Shown here: positions 23,814 to 34,969 of the stretch, in pieces | Numbering within the stretch: position 1 is the stretch's first letter | Layout of the letters: the number at the start of each line of letters is the position of its first letter | NCBI GenBank assembly: GCA_014281115.1 | Contig: JACONQ010000006.1 | Location: forward strand, 558,001 to 622,000 | Length of the DNA stretch: 64,000 nucleotides | From: Laburnicola sp. R22_1 | Taxonomy: Eukaryota > Ascomycota > Dothideomycetes > Pleosporales > Didymosphaeriaceae | Reading direction: 5' to 3' | Notes under the pieces: model-generated | What the model saw: only the letters and a program-made list of their open reading frames with translations | Database searches by the model: none | What the model was told of the DNA's origin: nothing | Program-made: the position numbers and the translations under genes

Positions 23814-24588
23814 ATGGTTAATCTTCTTACCACTGGGCATTGGGTGTCTGCACCACTTCTGTCCGCCTTGGATCATCTCTCGGTAGAGCGAAAGTACGAA
23901 CTACGCAAGCTACTCGGGTGCAAGCTGGAGGGCATACCTGCCGGCCTCTTACCCAAATTGACCGTCGCCGACGTCGTGGACCAAGTGGCTAAAGCGGTCA
24001 ATCTGCCAAAGTAGGTGCTAACACCAATCTTCGATCGCACAAGACGCTCACCGCTCTAGCATACCGCCTGATATTAGACTTGCTTTTTTGCTCGAACATC
24101 GAACTATGATCAACGAACACTGCAGTCTCCCCATAAAAGACTCAACGAAACAACACATCAACATCACGCGCGCCATATTCTTCTACCGCTTGGATGAGAT
24201 GCATCAGTTCCAGCGCTTTCACGACAGTCACCGCTGGAATGTCGCCATCTTTATCGCGCTACTCGCACTGCCCCGTGAAGCTCTCGGCTCGCATCACGGC
24301 GCTGTGTACTTTGCATCCGACGCTCGCAGCTTCGCAGTCACGTATCTCGCTGCCATCCTTGAGCACCACAATGATCCCACCCAGTTTGAGAAGAGGGAAG
24401 CGTTCGTGAGGTTCTGGAAGGACTGCAACTATGATTTCTACATGTTTAATGCAGCGCAGAAGAAGATACTGAAGAAAGAGATGAAGAGGCTTAGGAAGCC
24501 ATGGCTGGAGGCATTGGACTCGGTGGGTCAAGACCTTGGAAAGACTACGTACACTGCTAGAGTCGCAAAGTTCGTCGGTACACTAGTA
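23814..24588 (+). pseudogene. Unrecognised host gene, 5' part (interrupted by transposons)
   Basis: Start ATG in a strong CCCACCATGG context. Exon 1 is 23,814-24,010 (MVNLLTTGHWVSAPL...), a GT-AG intron spans 24,011-24,077, and exon 2 runs from 24,078 to the transposon A insertion at 24,588. About 236 residues are visible. They include a helical, charged segment (LDEMHQFQRFHDSHRWNVA, KKILKKEMKRLRKPWLEAL). I do not recognise the family. The 3' part resumes at 33,924 after 9.3 kb of mobile DNA. The reading frame runs on, without a stop, through the transposon end into the transposase DNA-binding domain (stop at 25,033), giving a potential host-transposase fusion. Confidence 0.65.
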
Positions 24589-24687
24589 ACGTGTCTGTGC
24601 GCGTGCCGAGCCACTTCGCGTGCCGAGCCACCCAACACCAAAACGCTAAATAATCGCCTGAATTTGACGCGTCATAACTCCACCAAT

Positions 24688-25822
24688 ATAGGGGCAATCG
24701 AGGATGCGATTGCAGCTATTGAATCTTTAAATCTAGGGGAATCATTTTCGTACAGAAATATTGCTGCCACCTACGGTGTAGATCGAACTACGTTATCCCA
24801 AAGACACAAGCGCGTTCAGGCACCAAATGAAGCCAAGAACATCAACCAGCAGAAACTCAACCTACAGCAAGAGCAGGAGCTTGTAAAATATATTAAAGGA
24901 CTCACAGAGAGACATATACCACCTACTAGGGAGATGGTACGAAATTTCGCCTCTACAGTAGCCAAGGAGGCAGTCAGCGAGAGCTGGGTTACCCGCTTTA
25001 TCAACCAACACAGCATTCATCTTATCTCGCAATAGACAGTCGGCATGGACAGCAATCGCCACAAAGCTAATTTAGGGGATAAATATCGCCTCTACTTTTA
25101 GCTCCTATATGACAAGATTAATCAATATCAAATAGATCCTCGTTATACCTACAATATAGATAAGAAAGGCTTTATGATTGGTGTTGTTGGCAGATCAAAG
25201 AGAATATTCAGCCGACGAATATAGGAGAAGAAGGAGGTTAGGGCATCACTCCAGGATGGAAACCGCGCGTGGATTACGCTCCTAGCATGTATATGCGCTG
25301 ATGGATCTGCTCTGCCTCCTAGCCTGATCTATAAGGCTGCCAACAAAGGCATCCAATCAGCCTAGGTAGAAGACATTAAGGCAGGAGAACATGAAGTCTT
25401 TATCACCTCATCACCCTCTAGCTAGACGAACAACGATATTGGTCTTGCCTGGCTTGAACAGGTATTCAATCGCTGTACAAAAGAGAAGACTCGACGAGCA
25501 TATCGGCTCCTAATCCTAGACGGCCATAGATCCCACATTACAATGGATTTCATCGACTACTGTGATAAGCATAGGATCCTGCTTGCTATCCTGCCTCCTC
25601 ATTTAACTCATACGCTTCAGCCACTTGACGTTGCAATGTTCAAGCCTCTATCAACTGCCTACTCAGCCGAGCTCTCGAAATACCTCAACGCAGGCCAAGG
25701 CCTAGTTTCTATTAAGAAGGGCAATTTCTTCCCACTATTCTGGAAGGCATGGCAGGCCTCCTTCAAGGAATCAACAATCCTTAGCTCTTTTAGAGCAACA
25801 GGCATATCACCACCTGATCCTG
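24688..25822 (+). pseudogene. Transposase of element A, N-terminal and catalytic part
   Basis: Pogo/Fot1-like DDE transposase. The expected start codon is ATA (24,688-24,690) where related copies have ATG. The helix-turn-helix and CENP-B-type DNA-binding region (SFSYRNIAATYGVDRTTLSQ, then ESWVTRFINQH) is open until TAG at 25,033-25,035. The catalytic domain follows with several TAG/TAA stops: first acidic region YNIDKKGF, second LLILDGHRSH, third HTLQPLDV, 35 residues later (DD35D spacing). The stops fit RIP changes of Trp and Gln codons. Coding is interrupted at ATGISPPDP by the LINE. Confidence 0.85.
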
Positions 25823-26020
25823 TGGAGCACACACATCTCACTGGAGGAATGTGAGCGAAACACAATAGGGGTCTTGAGCACCTCACCAGGTACTGATCGC
25901 TCTACTGTGCGACTACTCCGAGCCTGCTGGGCTCAGGTTGGGGAATTCATACGAAGGGTCTTCCAGCGATGCCTTGAGCTCAACCACTTCCCAGCACAAT
26001 AGAAGCTTGCAGAGGTAGCA

Positions 26021-28365
26021 ATGATACCTAAGACAGGGAAGACAGACCGATCGTCGCCCCGCTCCTGGAGACCTATAGCGCTTCTCTCGTGCATCGGAAA
26101 GGGACTTGAACGAACAGTAGCCAGAAGAATCGCGTGGACCGCCATAACACACAAGATCCTTAGCCCCCAGCATGGCGGCGCCCTTCTAAAGCGCTCTGTA
26201 GCCGACCTTACTGCAGCATTCACCCACGACACTGAAGCAGCATGGGTACTTAGAAAGCATGTCACTATAGTTACCCTAGATGTGCAAGGCGCCTTTGATG
26301 CACTCCTAAAGAACCGCCTGCTATACTGGATGGCCCAACAGGGCTAGCTACAAAGAACCATGCTCTTTGTAGACTTATTCCTCACTAACCAGAGGGTTCG
26401 AGTCCGCCTTGGACAGGTCACTACCCCTAGCTACCCTGTCGCCTGTGGCACACCTCAAGGCTCGCCTCTCTCGCCTGTACTATACACACTGTATCTAGCA
26501 GAGCTACTATCTATGGACACAGAACGGAGGTTTGGATATGCAGACGACATATGTCTATACCGGGCCTCACACTCTATGGACGACAACGTCGAGCTCCTAG
26601 CATTAGATCTAAGGCAGATCAGAGCATGGGGTGAGACCAACAAGGTCACCTTTGCCCCAGAAAAGCAGGAAATGATACACCTGACTAGACAGCGGAGCAA
26701 CTACGCACCACCATGTGTTGTAGATGAGCAGCTCACGATCTACCCTATTCTCCCAGGTGGAGAGCACAGCCAGCCAGCCCTGCGTTGGTTAGGAGTGTGG
26801 TTTGACCGCAGACTTACCTTTAGACGACACGTAGCCACACGCACTGCAAAAGCTGCTAGGGTAGCTTATTATATTCGCAGTCTGGCCAGGACCACCTATG
26901 GACCACCAGCTAGCTCCCTCCGCAAGGCCACTATTGCCTGTGTATACCCGTCGCTTCTGTATGGGACGGAATGCTGGTACAGAGGCCGCACTAAGCAGCC
27001 ACATACACTCAAACTAGGCAGGTCACAAGAGGTTAGCGCTTACGTTGGATGGCACATAGCTGCTATAGACAAGACACTGGCTATAGCAGCAAGGGGCATT
27101 CTACTAGCGTGGAGAACAACCCCTACAGCTGCACTCTTCCGCGACGCCGGACTACTGTCTGCAGTAGTGGCACTAGAGGAAGCTAAAATTAGATTTGCAA
27201 CCCACTTGCGCACTACAGATGCAGACTATCCTCTTACTAGGCGCACATTAGTATATATAGTAAATAGGGGTGTAAAAACAGGACAACTATAGCGAGTCAA
27301 GACCAAAGTCCAACAGATGGCATCTCTTCTACTAGAGATCCTTAGGACTACACTCACAGCCCCTCACTACTTAAGTAGCTGCCGAATTGACCCAACGCTT
27401 GGCATAGACAAGAAGACTGCAGCTAAGGCTTTTAATATATGGTGGGCCCATCTCCCACCACTAGACGTGACTATCTTCTCAGATGGCTCTGAACAGTACA
27501 CAAAGGAAGGAGGAAAGCGGGTCACTTACGGCTTTGCAGTGTATCAGAACGGAAAGCAACTGCAGACTGGACGCGGGTCGCTTAACTCTACCTCGCACGT
27601 CTTTGACGCTGAGGCAGTAGGAGCATAGAGAGGCCTCCAGCACACCATAAGACAACCAGAGTTCAATACCTGTCGAATCTGGCTGTGCATAGACAGCACC
27701 TCAGTCATATGGTGTCTGAGGGGCGACGCACCCCCTACCTCTCAATGGGCCTTTCTGGAGTGCCATGGCGCTATAGAGACTTACGATGTCTCTATTAAAT
27801 AGGCCCCTAGACACCTAGGCATTGAAGGAAATAAGGCAGCAGACAGATTAGCTAACCTAGAAGCCTAACACCTATCACCTGCAACAGGTAAAGCTGCTCT
27901 GCCTACACTCTTAGGCATTAAGACAATTGCTCGCAAGACATTACAACACACACAATAGATCTAGTGGTCTAAAAAGAAGAACAAACTCTCTAGATAGTAC
28001 AAAAGCTGGCACCTAGACTACGCACCACGTAGCAGTCTAAAGGAACTAGACCTACCAAGAGCTATCCTAGCCAGACTGCTTTCTATCTAGTCTAGATATA
28101 GGGATTTTGCCTAGTACTACTAAAAATACAACCACAAGGATGCAAACCTTACCTGCTTATGCAGATAGGACAAGACACCTAAGCACCTCGCGCTTTGCCG
28201 CAAGACTCTAGGGACGTTTAGCAGATGGCCACTTCGACCACCTATACCGCCATCTAGCCAGGCTGATGGCCTAGCGTACACTGCAGCACTAATAAGGGAG
28301 CTAGAGTTCTTTGGAGCCTTTACCAAACTAACGCAGTACTACACCAGGATCTGCCCCCGCTAGCT
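26021..28365 (+). pseudogene. LINE ORF2 (reverse transcriptase/RNase H), broken
   Basis: The readable RT and RNase H frame of the LINE. Open blocks are 26,021-26,347, 26,360-27,292 and 27,317-27,628, separated by single in-frame stops (TAG/TAG/TAG class), then a more degraded tail to about 28,365. Catalytic YADD and RNase H Asp residues are retained, but full-length protein cannot be made. Confidence 0.8.
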
Positions 28366-28480
28366 CTTGCAGCCCTGCAAAAGCAATAGGCAATGCAGCA
28401 CCTAGTGGAACTAGGTCCAGCACAAGAGCTGCAATACTCCTCACCCCTCTTCCTCTCTTTCTCTCCCCCCGCCCCCCCCT

Positions 28481-28500
28481 ACACACACACACACACACAC
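28481..28500 (+). repeat. AC dinucleotide microsatellite
   Basis: Ten AC units after a C-rich tract, inside the LINE 3' UTR. Confidence 0.9.
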
Positions 28501-28739
28501 TCTCTCGGCACATAGATGCCTCAAAATGCAAGGAAATCACCCTAATGTACACGCACTGCTCAGTCTCTCCAACTGGAAGGGGAGCTGTAGTTCCGAAATG
28601 GTAGCAATACCCGCGCAGGCAAGAAATGCTTTCTAGGGTAGTGTGTTAGCACTGCAATTCCATAGCTTAGCACGTCGTATATGCCCTTCGGGAGGCGAGA
28701 TGGTGGACTTAATCCCCATCAACTAGACGAAAAATGAAT

Positions 28740-28762
28740 ACCAACCAACCAACCAACCAACC
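28740..28762 (+). repeat. AACC tandem tail of the LINE
   Basis: About five CCAA/AACC units directly before the 3' target duplication. It replaces a poly(A) tail. Confidence 0.8.
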
Positions 28763-28773
28763 ACCTGATCCTG

Positions 28774-29498
28774 ATCCAATCCTCGATAGATTCACTATAT
28801 CTCAAGAATCAAGAGAAAGCTCCTCATCCCTACTAAGCGATCATGATTGGAGAAAGGTGGATAGGCTCGTACGCTCTACAGTTAAGGATCAGAGTAGTAA
28901 GGATACGCAGAAGCTTCGTTAATCGCTCCACCATCTATCTGTTCAAAATGAGCTACTCCACCACGATATTAATAGGCTTAGGGAGGCACTGTCTACAAAG
29001 CAGAAGCGTAAGAAGAAGGGCAAAGCTCTAGATCTCCAACAGCGCAAGGAGTATCACAGTAGGTCAGTGTTCTAGTCACCTAGGAAGGTAAGAGAGGCAC
29101 GTGTCCGTCAATCTATCAAGGAGCAGGAGGATAAGGAGCAGCAGCTTCAAAAAGCAGAGACAGCAGAGCTAAAGAATGCAGCTAGACTATACAAGGAGAA
29201 AATCCAGCAGGAAAAGCGTGCTGCGCGAGAGGCAGCGAAGGAGGCAAGAGAGAAGGAGAGAGCTAAAAAGGCAGCTCAGCGCGCTGCCCAGAAGTCTGCC
29301 CGCGACGCAAAAAAAGCTCTACAGTCATCTAAAAAGGGTAAGAGGAAGGCCTCTTAGCCATCTCTACAGAGCAGAAAACGTCAGAAACGTGTTGTTAATG
29401 CTTCAGATGTTGAGGAGTCCTTAGAGGGCGCATCTGCTGCCCCAACCGTCTCTACACGTCGCGGCCGCAACGTCAAGCTTCTAAACAGATATAAATAG
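28774..29498 (+). pseudogene. Transposase of element A, C-terminal part
   Basis: Resumes the transposase after the LINE: WRKVDRLVRSTVKDQSSKD, a leucine-rich coiled coil, then a long Lys/Glu/Ala-rich helix (EARVRQSIKEQEDKEQ, EKERAKKAAQRAAQK) and the C-terminal basic end RRGRNVKLLNRYK with TAG at 29,496-29,498. It carries scattered RIP-type stops. Confidence 0.75.
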
Positions 29499-29653
29499 TG
29501 CAAATTAATCGCAAGGATCTATTTAGTGCCCCTCTAGAAAATCCTGTAATAATATTAATTGTGGGTGGCTCTATAGCTTCATTTTTGCATAAGCTGTTAT
29601 GGTGTTGGGTGGCTCGTCACGCGAAGTGGCTCGGCACGCGCACAGACACGTTA

Positions 29654-31763
29654 CTGTGTCCGTGCACTCAACGCCCGGATTCAGTCAACGCCCCGCTGAA
29701 CGCAAACCACCCCAAATTTCAACACGCCATAACGCCACCAATATGAGCTCAATTGAGGCTGCAATTAAAGAAATAGAATCGCTATGGTCAGAAGAATCTT
29801 TCTCTTATACTAAGATCGCTAGCAAGCATGGCGTTGATCGAAGTACGCTGTCGCGAAGGCACCAAGCGATTCAAACAACGCGTGCAACTGCGGGGTTTAA
29901 CCGACGGAAACTCAGTCCCCAACAAGAGCAGGAGCTTGTACAATACATTGAAGGGCTTACAGCGCGTCACTTGCCACCCACAAGAGAGATGATACGAAAT
30001 TTCGCGTCAACAATAGCCAAGGAGCCAGTGAGCGAGAGCTGGGTTACTCGCTTCATCAACCAACACAACATCCATCTGATCTCTTGATGGGCAGCTGGTA
30101 TGGACAGCAATCGCCACCAAGCCAACTCAGGGGATAAATACAGCCTGTATTTTGATCTCCTAGGTGCCAAAATTAAGGAATATGACATCGAGCCTCGTCA
30201 CACGTATAATATGGATGAAAAAGGCTTCTTAATTAGTATCACTAGCCGATCAAAACGAGTGTTTAGCAGACGAATGTGGGAGAATAAGGAGGTTATAGCA
30301 TCTCTCCAAGATAGCTCTCATAAATGGATTACCCTCCTAGCGTGTGTTTGCGCTAATAGATCAGCCTTACCGCCAAGCCTCATCTATTAGGCTACTAACA
30401 AGGCTATACAATCAAGCTAGGTAGAGGATATTAAGGCAGGAGAGCACTCAGTACACATTTCCTCGTCGCCTTCAGGCTGGACAAATAACGATATTGGCCT
30501 TGCCTGGCTTGAACAGGTGTTTGATCGCTACACTAAGGCAAAAGCTTGACGGTCTTACTAGTTACTCATCCTTAATAGCCATAGATCTCACGTTACTATG
30601 GATTTTATCAACTATTGCGACCGTAACAGGATACTCCTAGCCATCTTCCCCCCTCATTCAACCCACACGCTTCAGCCACTTGATGTGGTTCTATTTAAGC
30701 CTCTATCAACTGCGTACTCAAAGGAGCTATCAGATCACCTCCACCAGAGCCAGGGACTCCTCCCTATTAAGAAAGGGGACTTCTTCCCTCTATTCTAGGA
30801 GGCCTGGACGAGCTCTTTTAAGGAGGAGACGATACTTAAGTCTTTTGAAGCAACAGGCATATCACCATTCAACCCAGAGGTTATACTCAAAAGGTTCACC
30901 AACACTACCCTAGATGAGCAGGAATCGCGAGAGAGCTCTACGTCAGTACTCAGCGGATCTAACTGGCGTAAACTAGACCGCCTTGTACGATCCGCAGTAG
31001 AAGATCAGAGTAGTAAGGACGCGCAGAAGCTTAGCCGCTCACTCCACCACATCTCAGTTCAAAATAAGTTACTTCACCATAAGATTGCTGGGTTAAGAGA
31101 GGCTCTTACTACGAAAAAGAAGCACAAGAAGAAGGAAAACCTCTAGATCTGCAACAACGTCAAGAGTACTATGGGGGCGGTTTTCTGGTCACCAAGGAAG
31201 GTTAGGGAGGCTCGCGTACGTCAGTCTGTAAAGGAACAAGAGGAGAAGGAGCAGAAGCTTCAAAAAGCTGAGAAGGCTGAGTTGAAGAAGGCAGCTAAGC
31301 TATGCAAGGAGAAAATTGCAGAGGAGAAGCGTGTGGCGAGGGAGGCAGCCAAGGTAGCCAAGGAGAAGGAGAAGGCTAAGAAGGCAGCAGAGCGTGCTCG
31401 CCAGAGAGAAGCTCGCAACGATGCAAAAGCTCTATAATCTACCCAAAAGGGTAAGAGAAAGGCCTCGCAGCCATCTATACAGAGCAACAAGCGTTAGAAA
31501 CGCGTAGTTAATACTATAACTACTCAGGAGGCTTCAGGTGCCGCATCAGCAGCTCCACCCAAGACCACGCGGCACGGCCGCAACGTTAAGCTTCCAAGTA
31601 AATATAAGTAGCACAGGTGAATCGCAAGCATCAAAATAGTACTCTACTACAAAATCTCGTAATAATAGCGATTTTGTGTGGCTCTGCAGCCTTATTTTAG
31701 TTAAGCTGCTATGGTGTTCAGCGGGGCGTTGACTGAATCCGGGCGTTGAGTGCACGGACACAG
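29654..31763 (+). mobile_element. Pogo-type DNA transposon B
   Basis: Perfect 48-bp terminal inverted repeats (29,654-29,701 and 31,716-31,763, starting CTGTGTCCGTGCACTC), flanked by TA at 29,652-29,653 and 31,764-31,765. Its left TA is also the right TA of element A, so B inserted exactly at the end of A. The terminal repeat contains TCAACGCCC twice. Internal coding is related to that of A but the termini differ. Confidence 0.92.
29743..31611 (+). pseudogene. Transposase of element B, RIP-disabled
   Basis: ATG at 29,743. The DNA-binding domain (FSYTKIASKHGVDRSTLSR to ESWVTRFINQHNIHLIS) is open for 114 residues until TGA at 30,085. Catalytic blocks follow: YNMDEKGF, LLILNSHRSH (catalytic Asp replaced by Asn) and HTLQPLDV. 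There are several stops (30,388, 30,418, 30,547 region) and then the charged C-terminal helix (31,171-31,437). The stops and the Asp-to-Asn change are all explained by C-to-T or G-to-A mutation. The catalytic Asn means it would be inactive even if translated. Confidence 0.85.
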
Positions 31764-31770
31764 TAACGTA

Positions 31771-33921
31771 AGCGATCACCGGATGCACGCTATCACCGGA
31801 TGCACGGTCTCCTGCACACGAACCCCTCGTACGAAAACCCCAATATCAACCGATTAAGACGACGGATAATCTTCAAGTTTTGGATACAAAGTAAAGAAAG
31901 CTATGCGAAAACGAATATTTATTTATCTAATCCTGAAACCTTAAGGGGAGCGTGATCTGCCGCCCATTTCGTCCGACTACTGATTTCTGCCTCTTGGAGC
32001 ATTCCACCACGGTATCCTCTCTTTTCCGCTTCTGAGGTTTCTTTTCTTCCTTTTGATGATCCTTTTGAAGCTGATTTTCCTGCCGGATTTGTTTATTTAC
32101 TTGCTGTCGTACAAGATGTTCTTCTTTTTCGCGTTCCTTTTGTTGCAGTTTTTCTTCCCGGGCCTTCCTTCTCTCCTCCCTTCTCTTAAGAGCCTCCTGT
32201 GCCTTTCTCTCCTTCTCGGTGGCCCGATTCCGGCGTCTCTCTTCAGCTTCGGCCTTTTCGAGTTGTTTCTGCCGCTCCAGCTCATTCATACGGCTTCGTA
32301 CGGCAGCAACTTTAGCGGGAGAGAAGAACTGGGCCTCTCCAGGCTGTTCTTGGTCAAAAGTCTAGCCGGCTTCCCTCTTTTCCGCCCTTTTTCTCATTAA
32401 CAAGTGCCGTACGAAGCCCTTGGTTTTCATGTTTAAGTATTTCGTTTCGTATTGCTAGTTTTTCGCTGGCGCGAATAATTAAATCTATCCCGAGATTGAC
32501 ATCCTCTTTCTCCTTGGAGATCGCCTTTACCGCACGACGGAGACCTCGTACAGAGCCTGGGGTAATATGCTTCCTTTCGCTATCGCTTATAATGGGTGAC
32601 GGGGTCTCCCTTGTAATCTTCTGAAGTACCTTGCTCTGATCTATGGGGTAGATTCCTGGAGTAGCAAAAGCGGATCGAATATTCTTAACCGTTAACGCCG
32701 AATTCCACGCTGTACGAAAGAGAGTCCAAAAGTTTCGTTTTGTTACTCGAGAGAATCCATGGCTTGACTGAATAAGCCGGTCAATTTCTTTTGAATATGC
32801 GGTAGAAAGCGGAGAGAAGATTCTAACGTCAAGGGGCTGTAATCGGTGCGTTGAATGCGGCGGTAAAATTGTGAGAATAATGTCATGTTGGTTACAAAAG
32901 TCAATAAACCGAAGATTAACATGACTCGAGTGACCGTCCACAAGAAGAAGTCGTTTCGATTTGCCAGCTTTTTCCCTCGTACGAGGCTCAAATATCTTTG
33001 AAAGCCAGGACATCCCGAGTTCATCGTTCGTCCAGCCCTTCTTTGAGACTGCAAAGTATGCATCGTCCGATGAGCCATCGAAATCTTCTAACCAAGTGTC
33101 TTGGAGGTCATGTGAATCGCCTTGATAGATTAAGGCCGGTGGGAGCGCTGTTCCGTCGGCACAGATTGCTGCAAGAAGGGATATAAACTCCCGACTACCA
33201 TCTTGATTTGATCCAAGAATTTTCTTCTTCCGAAGTTGCAGGGTCGATACAATTCTTTTCATCGTACGACATAGGCCAAGAAGAAATCCTTTTTCGTCAA
33301 AATTGTATATGTTTGAATGGCGAATGCGGTACTTTCTGATCTTTTCATCAAGCTAGATGGGAGAAGTAAGCACATGCCTTCGGGTTTCGGATTCCAGAGG
33401 AACTAAAGAAGGGAGAAGTCGTACACCTCGATAGAAATGCTCAAAGTATACAGAATTATCGGCTACCTTACGGGTTTGGTTGATTCCACGAAGATAAACA
33501 CTTTTGATCTCGTTTTTGTGCCGCTGGCAGAATCGGCGAACCCAGCATTGTCCGATCGGCTTTCGTACGATCTCCACAATCAAATTTTCTAGGATTTGAG
33601 GGGTTGGCGGCATTCCCCGGTCCAAAAGATTGGAGATATGCTGTAGAAGAACTTCTTCTTGAGCGTCTGTGAGAAGCTTGTGGTGAGTTGAGTTGGCTTC
33701 TTGATTTGAGGTCGTTTTCCCTTTAAAGCGGCGCATGAGCGTCGTACGATCTAGATTGTATTTTTTAGCGGTGGCAGCAAAATTAACGACTTTTTGCGAT
33801 TTCAAATTATCAATAGCTAGTTGAATATCGTCCTCGTTGATCATTTTATCAAATTTTGAAGATGGGGGGTTTTGGTGTGGGAGACCGTGCATCCGGTGAT
33901 AGCGTGCATCCGGTGATCGCT
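31771..33921 (-). mobile_element. Pogo-type DNA transposon C, apparently undamaged
   Basis: Perfect 42-bp terminal inverted repeats (31,771-31,812 and 33,880-33,921; start AGCGATCACCGGATGCACG), each with ATCACCGGATGCACG twice, flanked by TA at 31,769-31,770 and 33,922-33,923. Only the three host bases ACG (31,766-31,768), with TA on each side, separate it from element B. Orientation is opposite to A and B. It shows no RIP-type stops, so it is the youngest of the three. Confidence 0.92.
31927..33844 (-). CDS. Pogo-like DDE transposase of element C, possibly functional
   Basis: Read with two introns, exons 33,844-33,425, 33,352-32,402 and 32,361-31,927 join in frame to 601 residues. The first intron (72 nt, GTACGA to CATCTAG) removes a segment absent from the related transposases A and B, so it is well supported. 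The second (40 nt, GTTAAT to GGCTAG) is short and less certain; otherwise there is one frameshift and one stop there. Domains: N-terminal HTH (NFAATAKKYNLDRTTLMRRF) and CENP-B-like HTH to CWVRRFCQRHKNE. The catalytic triad regions are YNFDEKGF, LLLVDGHSSH and HRLQPLDV, all with Asp. A leucine-rich coiled coil and a Lys/Glu-rich helix follow. Start chosen at MINEDD because the upstream ATG lies inside the terminal repeat. Confidence 0.75.
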
Positions 33922-33923
33922 TA

Positions 33924-34969
33924 CGTTACCTGGACACGAGGACCAGCGTTCTTCGAACCTGTATTTTGACGATGCTGTTGTCGACGTGAAAAAGCAGGAT
34001 AACACAAGCGTTGATCATATGGAGGAAGGCACGCTTCTGAAGGCTCTCGAGACACCACTCGGAATTTCGAATCATGTCGCGCGCTGCAGGGTAAATGAGG
34101 AGGCTTCCAACATTGTGGTCCTCCGGACCGCCATCGAGACGCTGAAGCACAGCCAACCCGATCGGATGCTGGCGATGTTGATGCAGTTGTTTCCGGAGGA
34201 GGTACAAGTGCAAGAGCCAGCTGTCGCGACGATCGATGCCATACAAGTGTTGCCTTCTGAAACCGACCGTCCTTCGGCTTCTACCGTGGGCAATGACCTA
34301 GCGCTGAACTTACCAGTACCTTACGAGGCCAGAATGGGCCTGTCTACCTCCAGCAGTACCGGAAACCAGACAGCTGACGTAAAAACGAGCAGGGTTGATC
34401 AGGGGTCCTCAGACGCTACAACCCAAGAGGCTCTCGTGCTGGATTCGGGAAAGACGATGTTGGGTTCATCTGACGCCGACAAATGGCCGTCTTCCATGAA
34501 GCATCCCCGAAGCGACCTCGCATACGACGACGAGCCCGCCCGCAAGCGTCACCAAGCCGACGAGGAACCAACCCCAGGCGTCGTTCACCACCCAGACATT
34601 TCTAGTACGACGCAACTGTTCCCAGCCGCGATTTCTGACTCCAGGATGTCTTTCACGGATATTCAGATTACTGTGCCACACGTCACTTGGACATTCGGCC
34701 CAGGCACGCTAAACGGTCAGGGTCCGCATCGTTCAATCTTCAACAACAACTGGAGACCATCTAATGAACAGGAAACTTCGGATACTGCTCAAATCGCGGC
34801 AGACGTTCAGACTCAGGGATCACCGAACGAAGAATCTTCTGTCTTGGGTAGGGACGAAGTAAGTTCGCTGTCAACAGGCTTTGCAATGCCTCCACTGACG
34901 TCCAGGCCCCTGGCGATCCGCAGTAGGCCTCTGCTACCACGGAGTTCTTCGCATACGCCTCGCTTGTGA
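33924..34969 (+). pseudogene. Unrecognised host gene, 3' part
   Basis: Continuation of the gene begun at 23,814. The open frame runs from the transposon C border (TLPGHEDQRSSNLYFDDAVV...) to TGA/stop at 34,967-34,969. It carries a helical stretch (NIVVLRTAIETLKHSQPDRM) followed by a long low-complexity Ser/Thr-rich tail with a basic cluster PARKRHQ. Joined directly to the 5' part it is shifted by one base. An intron starting GTAACG at the target and ending AAGCAG (about 82 nt before insertion) would restore the frame, so the transposons may lie in an intron. Function unknown. Confidence 0.55.

Larger units (their letters stand above)
25823..28759 (+). mobile_element. 5'-truncated Tad1-like LINE (RT and RNase H)
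   Basis: Non-LTR retrotransposon flanked by a 14-bp target duplication (ACCACCTGATCCTG at 25,809-25,822 and 28,760-28,773). The endonuclease ORF is missing. Reverse transcriptase reads SWRPIALLSCIGKGLER, TLDVQGAFDAL, CGTPQGSPLSPVLY and FGYADDICLY (the catalytic ADD box). An RNase H domain starts at TIFSDGSEQ and ends near APRHLGIEGNKAAD. A Cys/His cluster (TCLCR...KHLALCRK) lies near the 3' end. Stops such as TAG at 26,346 indicate mild RIP. The element ends in a tandem AACC tail instead of poly(A). Confidence 0.85.
24589..29651 (+). mobile_element. Pogo-type DNA transposon A with nested LINE
   Basis: About 52-bp terminal inverted repeats (24,589-24,640 and 29,600-29,651, one mismatch) start ACGTGTCTGTGCGCG and are flanked on both sides by TA, the target duplication of Tc1/mariner-pogo elements. 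Each terminal repeat holds GCGTGCCGAGCCAC twice (GCGTGACGAGCCAC in the inner unit of the right copy), likely transposase-binding sites. It inserted into the host gene at 24,587-24,588. The LINE at 25,823-28,759 later split it. Confidence 0.9.

Noticed and set aside
33353..33355. Stop codon in element C taken as proof of a pseudogene
   Set aside because: It is the last three bases of a well-placed 72-nt intron whose removal matches related transposases.
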